A stretch of 64,000 nucleotides of DNA from Ginsengibacter hankyongi (GCF_008710285.1 NZ_VYQF01000001.1:2117501-2181500), one strand, 5' to 3'. Shown: positions 1 to 8,226, counted from the stretch's first letter. Made by a program: numbers and translations. The notes: a model not told the origin generated them from the letters alone.

Positions 1-737
1 CCATCCGTGCCAAATATATTCACACGCTGGTAAGGGATTAATTGTGTGGAACAGGTAAAGGTGGAGGTGCCGGTTTCAAAATCCATCATCCCCGAAGCGA
101 TGCGATCGGTCTGCATTACCGGGTCATATGCTGCAATGGCTGAAATGGCCGATGGTTCTTTACCAAAGATGAAGCGGGAAAGGGAAATATTATAACAACC
201 GATGTCCATGATCCCGCCGCCGCCAATGTCTTTCTGGTTTCGGATATTGGCAGGATCGGCATTGAAATAAGAAAAGAAGGAATGAATAGTTCTCAGCGTA
301 CCGATCTTTCCCTGGTCCACCATTTGCTTAGCCAGTTGCCATTGGGGGTGAAAGCGGTACATGAACGCCTCCATGATCTTCAGTTGCGGGTATTGCCTGG
401 CTGCCGCCATTAATTTTTCTGCTTCCGCCACAGAGAGTGCAATGGGTTTTTCGCAAAGCACGTGCTTGCCAGCCTGCAATGCTTTGATGCTCCACGGCAC
501 ATGCAGGTGATTGGGCAGCGGAATGTACACCGCGTCTATTTCCGGATCGCTGAGCAATGCTTCATACGAGTCGTAAACAACGGGAATTTTCAGTTGGGTG
601 GCTGCAGTGGTTGCCTGTTCTTTATTGCGTGAAGCAATCGCCACTACCTCACAAAATTCTCCGGCCTGCATGGCGGGGATCACTTTTTGCCTGCCGATAT
701 TGGCTGTGCTCAGGATGCCCCAGTGTACTTTTTTCAT
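1..737 (-). CDS. Gfo/Idh/MocA family oxidoreductase (3' end outside window)
   Basis: The minus-strand frame opens with ATG at 737 and stays open to the window edge, giving the first 245 residues of a protein that is normally about 320-340 long. The N-terminus has a Rossmann nucleotide-binding start (GILSTANIG, residues 7-15), and the family signature EKP is at residues 96-98, whose Lys is the usual catalytic or cofactor-contacting residue. [12 protein letters not shown] stretch follows in the C-terminal substrate domain. Family members are NAD(P)-dependent dehydrogenases of sugars, inositols or related polyols; the substrate cannot be told from this part. The gene is truncated only by the window boundary. 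Confidence 0.9.
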   Translation of the reverse strand, partial: MKKVHWGILSTANIGRQKVIPAMQAGEFCEVVAIASRNKEQATTAATQLKIPVVYDSYEALLSDPEIDAVYIPLPNHLHVPWSIKALQAGKHVLCEKPIALSVAEAEKLMAAARQYPQLKIMEAFMYRFHPQWQLAKQMVDQGKIGTLRTIHSFFSYFNADPANIRNQKDIGGGGIMDIGCYNISLSRFIFGKEPSAISAIAAYDPVMQTDRIASGMMDFETGTSTFTCSTQLIPYQRVNIFGTD

Positions 738-949
738 GATATGTTTTTATTAGATGCTGCTGCCAGCGAATCCCCCTCTTCTGTAAGGTTTTCCCGGTTG
801 CCTGAATTTTTTATTCGCAAATTTATTTTTGTTGTAATGTCCGAAACCTGTTTTACTGAACTATTAAAGACTGTATGTTGTATGATACGAAGTTAATTTG
901 AAAATCGAATTGACAATGCTGTTTGATGTCGGATAAAATACATTTGCCG

Positions 950-1393
950 TTAAGCCAGGTTGCATAGATTGAAATAGGAACCGGGATGGGGTAAGTGTTC
1001 TTTTGGTGTTTGCCTGTTTAAGAGGGCCTTCCCTTGGACTAATAATTTTCCAGCTTTCTTTAATGCTGTAACAGCTTTTGCATCATTGGCAATATTGCCG
1101 TTTATTTTATTCAGCCACCAATCATTTCTTGTTTTGGGTACAACAAAGTATTTACAGTTGTTATGTCCATGCCAAAAGCAGCTGTGCACAAATATCACAG
1201 TTCTATATTTTGGTAATACAATATCCGGTTTTCCAGGGAGGCTTTTATCGTGTAGCCGGTACCGGTAGCCATGTGCATGTAAGAATTTTCGTACCAGCAT
1301 TTCGGGCTTTGTATTTTTGCCTTTAATGGCTGCCATTCGCCACGGCGAACAAGTTTTTTTACTTCTTATTTCTTTACTATGCACATCTGCCAT
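950..1393 (-). CDS. Very short patch repair (Vsr) endonuclease-like protein with disrupted C-terminus
   Basis: The 147-residue product matches the Vsr family: KGKNTKPEMLVRKFLHAHG near the start, PDIVLPKY carrying the catalytic Asp, then the metal/His segment VHSCFWHGH and KTRNDWWLNKI. Vsr enzymes nick DNA at T:G mismatches left by cytosine methylation. The end is abnormal. After ALKKAG the frame runs into unrelated sequence, while the reading frame shifted by one base continues as WKII...EGPLKQANTKRTL, which resembles the normal end of the family but lacks its Trp-Glu-Cys core. A base loss near 1043-1050 therefore probably broke the gene. Relative to other copies in the window there is also an in-frame insertion of about 18 bases near residues 14-19, built on a hairpin. 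No cytosine methyltransferase gene lies nearby. Probably non-functional or altered. Confidence 0.75.
   Translation of the reverse strand: MADVHSKEIRSKKTCSPWRMAAIKGKNTKPEMLVRKFLHAHGYRYRLHDKSLPGKPDIVLPKYRTVIFVHSCFWHGHNNCKYFVVPKTRNDWWLNKINGNIANDAKAVTALKKAGKLLVQGKALLNRQTPKEHLPHPGSYFNLCNLA
1336..1349. repeat. Small hairpin inserted in the vsr gene
   Basis: The sequence TTCGCCACGGCGAA is a perfect 6-bp inverted repeat around a 2-base loop. It lies between the codons for RSK and MAAIK in the vsr reading frame, where the copy at 2981-3109 has nothing. A near-identical hairpin (5751-5764) and a different one (10959-10973) occupy the same site in two other vsr copies. Confidence 0.7.
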
Positions 1394-1441
1394 TGCATAA
1401 AGTTAGCAGTTAAAAAAAAGAAGAATGTAACCATTGCGGGC

Positions 1442-1472
1442 CTTGTATTTTTCCAATAATATTTTATATTTG
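1442..1472 (+). promoter_or_regulatory. Bacteroidota-type promoter for the DUF1326 gene
   Basis: CTTG at 1442-1445, a 19-base spacer and TATATTTG at 1465-1472 match the TTTG-N19-TAnnTTTG consensus with one mismatch. The predicted transcript begins about 25-30 bases before the ATG at 1507. Confidence 0.6.
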
Positions 1473-1506
1473 GTAATATAATTTTCCCATTTTAAAACCC
1501 GGGTGT

Positions 1507-2139
1507 ATGCCAGGCAATTCATCACCACAATGGAGAATGGAAGCAGAATATCTGCAAAGCTGTAACTGCGATTATGGGTGTCCGTGCAATTTTAATGCGC
1601 TACCCACCTACGGCAACTGCGAAGCGTTAGTAGCATACCACGTACGCAAAGGCTATTTTGATACTACCTCCCTGGACGGGGTTATTTTTGCCTGGGGATT
1701 GTGGTGGCCAAAAGCCATTCACATGGGCGATGGAGTGGGCGCCCTGTATGTAAATAACAGCGCCACTGAAGAGCAGGTGAAAGCTATTGAAGCCATCACC
1801 AGTGGTAAATACGGCGGCGGCGTATTTGCTATATTCCCGTCTACTTTTAAAAGCACCCTGCCCACGACGCTGGCAAAGATTGACTTTCATTATCACCCTT
1901 ACGACGGCTGGTTTACCGTAGAAGGCGCCGGCGAAGCTAAGGCGGAACACATCAGGAATGCCGTAACGGGCAAACTATTTGAAGGTGAGTTATTATTACC
2001 CAACGGTATTGTATTTAAACGGGGCACCGTCGGCAGCGTTGACTGGCATTGGCAGGCAAAAGGTTTTTCTATTAAACATGAAAAGAAAAATTGCCATTCA
2101 AGCATTGCTACCTATGCCAATGAAGGCTGCATAGCCTGA
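1507..2139 (+). CDS. DUF1326 domain-containing protein
   Basis: The 210-residue protein has the DUF1326 pattern: a cysteine cluster at the N-terminus (C19, C21, C25, C27 in SCNCDYGCPCNF), a GNCEALVAYHVRKG segment, and a C-terminal half with paired histidines (FHYHPYDGWF). The biochemical role of the family is not established. The cysteine/histidine content suggests metal or thiol chemistry. It sits 45 bases upstream of a DUF2182 membrane protein, its usual partner, so the two probably form one unit. No signal peptide is seen, so it is likely cytoplasmic. A good promoter lies directly upstream. Confidence 0.85.
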   Translation: MPGNSSPQWRMEAEYLQSCNCDYGCPCNFNALPTYGNCEALVAYHVRKGYFDTTSLDGVIFAWGLWWPKAIHMGDGVGALYVNNSATEEQVKAIEAITSGKYGGGVFAIFPSTFKSTLPTTLAKIDFHYHPYDGWFTVEGAGEAKAEHIRNAVTGKLFEGELLLPNGIVFKRGTVGSVDWHWQAKGFSIKHEKKNCHSSIATYANEGCIA

Positions 2140-2184
2140 TGCAAATGGTATCCCCGGGATTGATCGATTATAAAAAGCGGGCCA

Positions 2185-2949
2185 TTGGAAAATCTCCTTA
2201 AAAAAGATCGTTTCATTACTATTGTTGGTCTTGTAATCATTTCCGCCTTGTCGTGGCTGTACATTATTTATTTATACAGGCAAATGGCGGTGATGAATAT
2301 GAACGCGGCATTCTTTGCCATGCCGATGACGCAATATTGGACGGTAACCGATTTTGTTTTATTGTTCGTAATGTGGCTGGTGATGATGATTGCCATGATG
2401 ACTCCGTCGGTTACCCCCCTGATCCTGATTTTTGCCATGGTAAACCGTAAAAAAAGGGAGGCTCAAAGTCCCTTCATACACACGGGGTACTTACTGGCCG
2501 GTTATTTTTTAATATGGGCTGGTTTTAGTTTGCTGGCCACGGTGCTGCAATGGGCTCTGCAGCAGGTGTCGCTGTTAAACGCTGAAATGAAAACAACCAG
2601 TAAAATACTGGGCGCCACCATCCTGGTAGTTGCAGGAATATTTCAGTTTACGAGATGGAAGAAGGCATGCCTCCATCACTGCAGCACGCCTCTTAATTTT
2701 ATTCATCGCAACTGGAAAGAAGGAAAGAAGGGCGCCCTGCAAATGGGCATAAAGAACGGAACCTATTGTCTCGGATGCTGTTGGGTTTTAATGGTGCTGC
2801 TCTTTTTTTCGGGTATTATGAATTTGTTATGGATAGCCCTTATTGCCCTATTTGTTCTTATTGAAAAAACGGTGCCTCATCCAAAATGGATTTCATCTGT
2901 TGCAGGCATTGCATTGATTGTGTATGGGATAATAGTAATGATGTATTAA
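2185..2949 (+). CDS. DUF2182 predicted metal-binding integral membrane protein
   Basis: 254 residues with about six to seven hydrophobic segments, the first at residues 10-30. Family hallmarks are seen: MMTPSVTPLIL in the second helix, a CLHHC motif (C162, H164-H165, C166), and YCLGCCW (C195, C198, C199) before the last pair of helices. TTG at 2185 is chosen as start because no ATG precedes the first membrane helix in this frame; the next Met (residue 34) would delete it. It follows the DUF1326 gene after 45 bases. Function is unknown; the conserved Cys/His pairs in membrane helices suggest metal binding together with the DUF1326 partner. Confidence 0.82.
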   Translation: MENLLKKDRFITIVGLVIISALSWLYIIYLYRQMAVMNMNAAFFAMPMTQYWTVTDFVLLFVMWLVMMIAMMTPSVTPLILIFAMVNRKKREAQSPFIHTGYLLAGYFLIWAGFSLLATVLQWALQQVSLLNAEMKTTSKILGATILVVAGIFQFTRWKKACLHHCSTPLNFIHRNWKEGKKGALQMGIKNGTYCLGCCWVLMVLLFFSGIMNLLWIALIALFVLIEKTVPHPKWISSVAGIALIVYGIIVMMY

Positions 2950-2980
2950 TCATGGGCCTGGTGGAGTGAGGTGAGCTTGG

Positions 2981-3109
2981 GTCGTGTAGCCTATACCGTT
3001 AGCCATGCGCATGTAAAAACTTTCGTACCAACATTTCAGGCTTTGTATTCTTGCCTTTAATGGCTGCCATATTTTTACTGCGGATTTCTTTGGTGTGTAC
3101 ATTGGCCAT
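2981..3109 (-). pseudogene. vsr 5' fragment (remnant copy)
   Basis: Read on the minus strand from ATG at 3109, the sequence encodes MANVHTKEIRSKNMAAIKGK and continues NTKPEMLVRKFLHAHG. It then hits a TAA stop where other copies have a Tyr codon, and resumes as RYRLHD before similarity ends. It covers only the first third of a vsr gene. It preserves the TAACTTTA-like box just before the ATG that is also seen in other copies. Apart from this remnant and the promoter at 3179, the interval 2950-3273 holds nothing recognisable. Confidence 0.75.
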
Positions 3110-3178
3110 GAGTTAAAGTTAACAATGTATTATAGGTTTAAAGCAACACCTCGTGATAAAAACATGTTTCTGACCCGG

Positions 3179-3209
3179 TTTGACTTGTACTTATAGTTTT
3201 TTATTTTTG
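3179..3209 (+). promoter_or_regulatory. Consensus Bacteroidota promoter of the ParE-type TA operon
   Basis: TTTG at 3179-3182, exactly 19 bases, then TATTTTTG at 3202-3209: a full match to TTTG-N19-TAnnTTTG. It lies 65 bases before the antitoxin start. Confidence 0.8.
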
Positions 3210-3273
3210 TGTAAATGACTGCCTGGTATGATAAATGGTTACCTATATTTGAAGGGGTTAAAAAAAGTAAATT

Positions 3274-3513
3274 ATGAAAACAGCAGAAATACGGAAACAA
3301 TTACATAGCTATCTTGAAGTAGCTGACGATAAAAAAATAAATGCAATTTATACAATGGTGGAAGATGAAATAAAAGAAACTATCGTTGAATACAGTCCTG
3401 AATTTAAGGCAGAATTAGACAGCCGGGTTAACTATTATTTAAAAGGAGGCAAAATGGTTTCGCCGACTGAAATGAATAAAAGACTCCAGTCGTTAAGAAA
3501 AAAAAGAAAGTAG
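3274..3513 (+). CDS. Antitoxin component of a type II toxin-antitoxin module
   Basis: A 79-residue, highly charged protein. The N-terminus (IRKQLHSYLEVADDKKINAI) resembles the short helical antitoxins that precede ParE/RelE toxins in Bacteroidota, where a helical region is followed by a toxin-wrapping tail. The gene ends two bases before the toxin start and is driven by a consensus promoter. Antitoxins of this kind bind and block the partner toxin and often repress their own promoter. No clear ribbon-helix-helix or HTH domain is visible, so autoregulation is only inferred. Assignment rests on size and position. Confidence 0.75.
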   Translation: MKTAEIRKQLHSYLEVADDKKINAIYTMVEDEIKETIVEYSPEFKAELDSRVNYYLKGGKMVSPTEMNKRLQSLRKKRK

Positions 3514-3515
3514 CA

Positions 3516-3833
3516 ATGTCGTATAAATATGCGTTTGACCCCATTGCTGCTGATGAATATGAAAATGCATTTAATTGGTATGAACAAAAAAGTATAATTG
3601 CCGCTGATAATTTCATCCTGGCCGTTCAGAAAGCCATAACGGCTATATGCGCTAATCCTTACAGGTATCGCAATATCTACAAAAAATTAAGGGAACTTAA
3701 TTTGAAGAAATATCCTTATAATTTGATTTATTTTATTGATGACGATAAAAAACTGATCACAATTATTTCCGTTTATCATCACAAGCGAAATCCTAAAGGC
3801 AAATATGATAAGTCGAAGTTGAAGAAGAAGTAA
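3516..3833 (+). CDS. ParE/RelE superfamily toxin
   Basis: 105 residues with the ParE/RelE fold pattern: an N-terminal strand (YKYAFDPIAADEYENAFNWY), two helices with AADNFILAVQKAITAICANP, then the strand YRNIYKKLRELNLKKYPYNL and the closing strand KLITIISVYHHKRNPK. Members either cut ribosome-bound mRNA (RelE) or poison gyrase (ParE); this sequence looks nearer ParE-like proteins, but the target cannot be fixed. It is two bases downstream of the antitoxin gene, hence translationally coupled. Broken vsr copies lie on both sides of the module. Confidence 0.85.
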   Translation: MSYKYAFDPIAADEYENAFNWYEQKSIIAADNFILAVQKAITAICANPYRYRNIYKKLRELNLKKYPYNLIYFIDDDKKLITIISVYHHKRNPKGKYDKSKLKKK

Positions 3834-3850
3834 CGCCTGCCTGCCGCCAG

Positions 3851-4066
3851 CCATGTACAAATATTACGGTTTTATATTTTGGTAAAACCCGCCTGACCGG
3901 CCGGGCAGGCAATGTCAGGTTTGTCGGGGAGTTTTTTATCGTGTAGCCTGTACCGGTAGCCATGTGCATGTAAAAACTTTCGCGTCGGAATTTCGGGCTT
4001 TGTATTCTTGCCTTTAATGCGGCTCATGCTAAAACTTCGGGTCGCGGTATCGTGCACATCTGCCAT
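3851..4066 (-). pseudogene. vsr fragment with GC-rich palindrome insertion
   Basis: From ATG at 4066 the minus strand encodes MADVHDTATRSFSMSRIKGK, then the NTKPEI...RKFLHAHGYRYRLHDKKLPDKPDI region of Vsr. A 20-base GC-rich palindrome (3891-3910) then breaks the frame. Beyond it the correct continuation VLPKYKTVIFVHG is readable in another frame down to about 3851, where a second GC-rich short repeat (3834-3848) begins. Its N-terminus (TATRSFSMSRIKG) differs from the other copies (TKEIRSKNMAAIKG), so at least two vsr lineages have been present here. Confidence 0.75.
3891..3910. repeat. GC-rich palindromic repeat interrupting a vsr copy
   Basis: GCCTGACCGGCCGGGCAGGC is a 20-base palindrome with one mismatched pair. 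It lies exactly between the vsr codons for PDI and VLPKY. Similar CCTGCC-type sequence follows at 3834-3848. It looks like a small palindromic insertion element. Confidence 0.65.
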
Positions 4067-4140
4067 TGTTCACAAAGGTACCACCACAGCCCAAACCATC
4101 ATCGTCATGAAAAGCAATTTTCCGGGCTTAATTTTACAGA

Positions 4141-4662
4141 ATGATTATTCTTCATGTAGTACAAAAGCTTTTGAACACTTCAGGATTGAAGCCCGTTTTG
4201 TATGTGTCAGAGCCATCGGAAGGGCAGCAACTGCATTCATGGTATGCAAAGCTGGTTCCTACGGGCTTTGCAGGTAAGCTGATGGTGATGTACGTTCACG
4301 AGCCATCGCTGTTGGCGGTGCTTACGCAGGGAAAAAGTATAAAAACCACATTGCCGCGGTTTTATGAACGGCTGCCGCTTTTGTTGCAACGGTGGGGTTT
4401 TAACCCGGATTTTATTGCCCGGGAAATGAAACTGGTGCAGGAGGGTTTTGTTGTCAGCAAAACGGATAGCCGCTCTATGCTGGGTGTCATGAATGAGATG
4501 ACGTTGCACGTGGAATTGCGCGGCCTTAAGTATTCTTCATTCGGGCTTATAGACCTGGATCGTGAGGAAGATATTTTGATGGAATGGCTCAGCTTCGATA
4601 AAGCCTTAGGCAGGTTTCGCTTTACGAATGAGTATTGGAAAGCGAAAGGAGTACTGTTGTAA
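4141..4662 (+). CDS. DUF6933-like protein
   Basis: A 173-residue protein that begins MIILHVVQKLLNTSGLKPV and contains LHSWYAKLVP, KLMVMYVHEPSLLAVL and RSMLGVMNEM. The layout, with a short N-terminal strand, a W-containing motif and the late SMLGVMNE segment, is like the widespread small proteins annotated as DUF6933, of unknown function. No signal peptide or membrane segment is present. It stands alone on the plus strand between vsr remnants and close to two TA modules, which suggests accessory DNA. Family assignment is from memory of the pattern. Confidence 0.65.
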   Translation: MIILHVVQKLLNTSGLKPVLYVSEPSEGQQLHSWYAKLVPTGFAGKLMVMYVHEPSLLAVLTQGKSIKTTLPRFYERLPLLLQRWGFNPDFIAREMKLVQEGFVVSKTDSRSMLGVMNEMTLHVELRGLKYSSFGLIDLDREEDILMEWLSFDKALGRFRFTNEYWKAKGVLL

Positions 4663-4680
4663 CTTCCGACAGGATTTTAT

Positions 4681-4750
4681 GTTCATGACAGAAACAGCTG
4701 TGTACAAATATTACTGTTCTGTATTTTGGTAAAACAATAACGGGTTTGCG
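4681..4750 (-). pseudogene. vsr internal fragment (remnant copy)
   Basis: The minus strand reads RKPVIVLPKYRTVIFVHSC and then a decayed FCHEH, corresponding to residues about 55-77 of the Vsr protein at 950-1393 (GKPDIVLPKY...FWHGH). Neither a start nor the rest of the gene is present. Unlike the other remnants this is an internal piece. Confidence 0.65.
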
Positions 4751-4790
4751 GAGGAGGTAAAGTTCTTAGAAATTATATTTACTTTGCAAG

Positions 4791-5081
4791 ATGTACACAC
4801 TGCAAGACATATTACATACATTACGCAAACATAAACCTGAACTGCAACGCAAATATCCTGTTGCAAGATTTGGAGTGTTTGGCTCCTACGCCCGCGGGGA
4901 AGCCACAGAGAAAAGTGATATAGACATTGCTGTAGATATTACCGGCCCGATGGGATTAAATTTTGTTGCCATGGCCGATGAAATAGAAGCGCTTTTTGGC
5001 ATCAAAACAGATGTAGTGCCCAGCCGCTCTATAAAACCCGAATACCTGCCTTTTGTAGAAAAAGATATTGTATATGTCTGA
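4791..5081 (+). CDS. MNT-type nucleotidyltransferase antitoxin of HepT/MNT module
   Basis: 96 residues with a minimal nucleotidyltransferase fold: FGVFGSYARGE contains the GS motif (G31, S32) and the metal-binding pair D43 and D45 (SDIDIAVDI). MntA-type proteins neutralise the HEPN toxin HepT, in the studied case by adenylylating a Tyr next to its active site. The last codons overlap the hepT start by eight bases, so the two are translationally coupled. A vsr remnant lies just upstream. Confidence 0.85.
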   Translation: MYTLQDILHTLRKHKPELQRKYPVARFGVFGSYARGEATEKSDIDIAVDITGPMGLNFVAMADEIEALFGIKTDVVPSRSIKPEYLPFVEKDIVYV

Positions 5082-5430
5082 AAGAAAGCCGTCTGTTATC
5101 ATTAAAGACATTTTAAATTGTATTGACCATATACAAATGTATACCGGTAATCTTACGTTCACTGACTTTTCAGCCAACTTCATGGTTGCAGAAGCATGTC
5201 TTTATAATATCCAGGTAATTGGTGAAGCAGTTTCACGAATTCCTGATGAGATAAAAGAAACTGAAAATCAAATTCCATGGCAGCTAATAAGAGGCATGAG
5301 AAACCGGCTGATACATGAATATTTTGGTACCGATTTGCAACTTGTATGGAATGTAATAAAAAATGAATTGCCTTCGTTCCGTGATGAACTGGAACGAATT
5401 AATAATTCACTTAAAATTCAAAACAGGTAA
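5074..5430 (+). CDS. HepT-like HEPN ribonuclease toxin (DUF86)
   Basis: 118 residues from the ATG at 5074; a TTG two codons earlier is an alternative. The protein is all-helical and carries the HEPN active-site pattern R-x4-H-x-Y as RNRLIHEY (R76, H81, Y83). HEPN toxins cut RNA. In MNT/HepT systems the Tyr of this motif is the site modified by the antitoxin, and it is present here. The start overlaps the end of the upstream nucleotidyltransferase gene. This is the second complete toxin-antitoxin module within 1.3 kb. Confidence 0.87.
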   Translation: MSERKPSVIIKDILNCIDHIQMYTGNLTFTDFSANFMVAEACLYNIQVIGEAVSRIPDEIKETENQIPWQLIRGMRNRLIHEYFGTDLQLVWNVIKNELPSFRDELERINNSLKIQNR

Positions 5431-5465
5431 TTAATATATTGTCACGACGGATTTTTACAGCATAG

Positions 5466-5868
5466 ATTTTAAATTATAATAAATGTTCCGTGAGACCTCG
5501 GCGCGTGAGAACACTTTCGTTCGGTTGCAGCCATTCTTCAAAGTATTTGGATGACTGCAAAAAATTTTATTCGAGTATGGTTGTACGTTATGTTACTTCG
5601 CATAAAAGAATTTAGCCGGATGGGACGCTCAAAGATTAACTAACAAACTGTTGGCGGGCGACGCCAGCAGCAGCTGGGGGTAGTCATGGGCATGTAAGAA
5701 ATTTCGCACCAGTATTGCCGGGCTTGTATTCTTGCATTTAATGGCTGCCTTTCGCCAGGGCGAACAAGCTGTTATTACTTTAATGTGCATATCGGCCATA
5801 ATATAATTTAGTTTTTTATCAGGCGCAGGATTCTTGCAACACGAAGTGCAGTTTTTATTTAAAATTTT
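5466..5868. repeat. Dispersed chimeric repeat, copy A
   Basis: No gene lies in 5431-5868. The segment 5550-5799 matches 10755-11017 along most of its length, for example the shared stretches TATGGTTGT, CGTTATGTTACTT, AAAGAATTT, CAAACTGTTGGCGGG and GTAGTCATGGGCATG. Part of it also matches 15690-15820. The end 5797-5868 matches 14065-14135 (shared CGGCCATAATATAA and the TTTTATTTAAAATT end). The start 5466-5500 resembles 18238-18275 (ATAATAAAT, then GTGAnACCnCGGCGC). The unit thus joins a leader, the first third of vsr and about 200 bases of unrelated sequence. Confidence 0.65.
5680..5799 (-). pseudogene. vsr 5' fragment inside repeat A
   Basis: From ATG at 5799 the minus strand encodes MADMHIKVITACSPWRKAAI and then KCKNTSPAILVRNFLHAHDY, a decayed version of the first 40 residues of the Vsr protein at 950-1393. 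Similarity ends after HAHDY at the same point as in the copy at 10889-11017. It carries the TTCGCC/GGCGAA hairpin (5751-5764) at the same codon as the copy at 1336. Confidence 0.7.
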
Positions 5869-5997
5869 GTGTGCCGGCTGCGTTTTTTCGCCATTCCGTG
5901 CGTGAGAAGATCATCAGGGGTTATGACCAAAATCAATGATTCTGCCCGTTCCCGTTTTTATCTTACTTCCAATTTCTCACTCGCAAAACTTGACGTT

Positions 5998-8031
5998 ATG
6001 AAACAGGTATTGAGTTCAATAAAACTTTTTTCAATTTTTTTCTTTTTTATATGCTTTACTTTTCCACTTCGGGCACAAGAGCTGCTTGACCCATTGTCGC
6101 AACCGCGGTTTGTAAATCCGTTGCCGGTTCCTCCAGTAATTGATGGAAGCAATGGCGGCACATTTACCGTTTCCATCAGCCAGTTCTACCAGGACCTTGG
6201 ATTGCGTAATCCAATAACAGGCACGCCAATGCTTACCCCCGTTTGGGGTTATAACGGCACTTATCCGGGGCCTACCATTGTGGCACGCAAAAATGTGCCC
6301 TTACATTTTTTTTGGAACAACAATCTTTACGATCCCTCCACATTACAGCCATTACCTCATTTATTACCTATTGACACAACAATTGAGTGGGCACTGATGA
6401 ATGAAGCTGGCTGGCGGCAATACGGCGTTCCCACGGTAACGCATTTACACGGGGGACATACAGAAGCTGCCAGCGATGGAGGACCTCTTGCCTGGAACAC
6501 TCCTTTCTTTACTAAAAAAGGCCCGGATTTTATTAAAGGCCAGAACGAACCTTATACCTACAACAACGACCAGGATGCAGCTACGCTCTGGTATCACGAT
6601 CATGCCTTGGGTATTACAAGATTGAACGTTTATGCAGGGCTTGCCGGTTTTTATGTGCTTACTGACGATTATGAGCAGCAGCTGAAAACACAGCATAAAT
6701 TGCCTGCCGATGCGTACGACATGGGTTTGGTAATTCAAGACAGGATGTTTACCAACGATGGTAAATTATTTTATCCTGCAGATCTTGAAGAGCAGGGTGA
6801 GATATCGACCAGTATACTGCCGGAATTCTTTGGCGATTTTATTTTGGTTAACGGGAAGGCGTGGCCGGTTTTGGACGTGGAGCCGCGGCAATATCTTTTT
6901 CGCATCCTTAACGGATCGGACAGCCGGTTTTATAACCTTTTCTTATCCGGCAATAATACCTTCACCAGGGTAGGTAGCGACCAGGGACTACTGCCTTCGC
7001 CGGTACCTGTAAATCAAATGCTGATAGGGCCGGGGGAACGCACAGAAATAATAATAGATTTTGCCAATCCATCTTTGCAGGGGCAAACCATTATTCTGCG
7101 TAACAATGCGAAAACTCCATACCGGGCAGGAAAACCTAATGACCCACGAACAACAGGACAGATCATGGCTTTTCGTGTAAACAAGACTCTGAACACAAGT
7201 ATTCCTTTAAGTATATTGCCTGCAAGGTTGCTTCCTTCAATAGCGCCGTTGGTACAAAACGGGCCGGTGAGAAAATTGCTATTGGCCGAGGGTGAAGATC
7301 GGTTTGAAAGAATAGAACCGATACTCGGTACAGTGGATGGGGGCGCAATGGATTTTGACGAGCCGGTAACAGAAAATATAAAATTAAACGACACCGAAAT
7401 ATGGGAGTTTTATAATACAACGGTAGATGAGCATCCCATTCACTTACATCTCGTAAAGTTCCAGGTGCTCAGCCATCAGAAATTTACCGGTGACCTTGAT
7501 CCGGTAACTAAAAAGCTGACTAATATTCGTTTAACAGGTCAGCCGCAATTATATAACCTTGATGAGAAAGGCTGGAAAGATACGCACATAGTGCCTGCCG
7601 GGGAAGTAACAAGGGTGATTGCAAAATTCGACCGCCCGGGTAAATATGTATGGCACTGTCACATCCTTAGCCATGAAGATCACGATATGATGCGGCCCTT
7701 TATAGTAAGCGATACGGGTGATGCCAATGCTATGGCAAAAGCAACAGCTCGTGTAAAGATAGACGCGGCAGATGAGCTAAGATGGACTCTGTTACCCAAT
7801 CCTTTCAACAGCAATGCCACTATTGAGCTCAACCTTCCGGAGGCAAAAAAGATAAGCATTAAGCTATATGACGGAAACGGTCGCCTTGTGAAACAAATAT
7901 ATAGGGGCGACCGTGACGCAGGTATTCAAAAATGGACCATTGATGGAAGTAGCATGGCCAATGGGGTCTATTTCTGCGAGGTCATGGTAAACAATTTAAA
8001 ATTTTTAAGGAAGCTGGTATTACAGAAATAG
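5998..8031 (+). CDS. Multicopper oxidase with C-terminal T9SS sorting domain
   Basis: ATG at 5998 is chosen because it opens a signal peptide (MKQVLSSIKLFSIFFFFICF then a PLRAQ cleavage region); the open frame extends upstream without a credible start. The mature protein has three cupredoxin domains with all four copper-ligand segments: HLHGGH (about residue 148), WYHDH (about 198), HPIHLH (about 479) and WHCHILSHEDHDMM (about 552-565), the last holding the type-1 Cys and Met. The arrangement resembles CotA/bilirubin-oxidase-type laccases. Residues from about 595 to 677 form a type A sorting domain (PNPF, then YDGNGRLV, ending in LRKLVLQK), so the enzyme should be exported to the cell surface or medium by the type IX system. 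Substrates could be phenolics or metal ions. Confidence 0.92.
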   Translation: MKQVLSSIKLFSIFFFFICFTFPLRAQELLDPLSQPRFVNPLPVPPVIDGSNGGTFTVSISQFYQDLGLRNPITGTPMLTPVWGYNGTYPGPTIVARKNVPLHFFWNNNLYDPSTLQPLPHLLPIDTTIEWALMNEAGWRQYGVPTVTHLHGGHTEAASDGGPLAWNTPFFTKKGPDFIKGQNEPYTYNNDQDAATLWYHDHALGITRLNVYAGLAGFYVLTDDYEQQLKTQHKLPADAYDMGLVIQDRMFTNDGKLFYPADLEEQGEISTSILPEFFGDFILVNGKAWPVLDVEPRQYLFRILNGSDSRFYNLFLSGNNTFTRVGSDQGLLPSPVPVNQMLIGPGERTEIIIDFANPSLQGQTIILRNNAKTPYRAGKPNDPRTTGQIMAFRVNKTLNTSIPLSILPARLLPSIAPLVQNGPVRKLLLAEGEDRFERIEPILGTVDGGAMDFDEPVTENIKLNDTEIWEFYNTTVDEHPIHLHLVKFQVLSHQKFTGDLDPVTKKLTNIRLTGQPQLYNLDEKGWKDTHIVPAGEVTRVIAKFDRPGKYVWHCHILSHEDHDMMRPFIVSDTGDANAMAKATARVKIDAADELRWTLLPNPFNSNATIELNLPEAKKISIKLYDGNGRLVKQIYRGDRDAGIQKWTIDGSSMANGVYFCEVMVNNLKFLRKLVLQK

Positions 8032-8226
8032 ATACCACTCGTTGCCGAAAAGGCCGTAATTGCGAAAATTTTATTTAGAATAGCGATAAAAAGTAAGCCA
8101 GCCTTTGATGTATGTAAGATTCTCCATGTACCAATGAAATTGACAACAGACAACCTGCATTGACTTAATTTTATTATGAGAATTTATTTATAGTTCTCTC
8201 CTTTTCCAACGTACGCTTAACAATAA

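Noticed and set aside
557-896. Plus-strand open frames over the oxidoreductase gene
   Set aside because: They are antisense to a clearly coding frame (Gfo/Idh/MocA with EKP motif).
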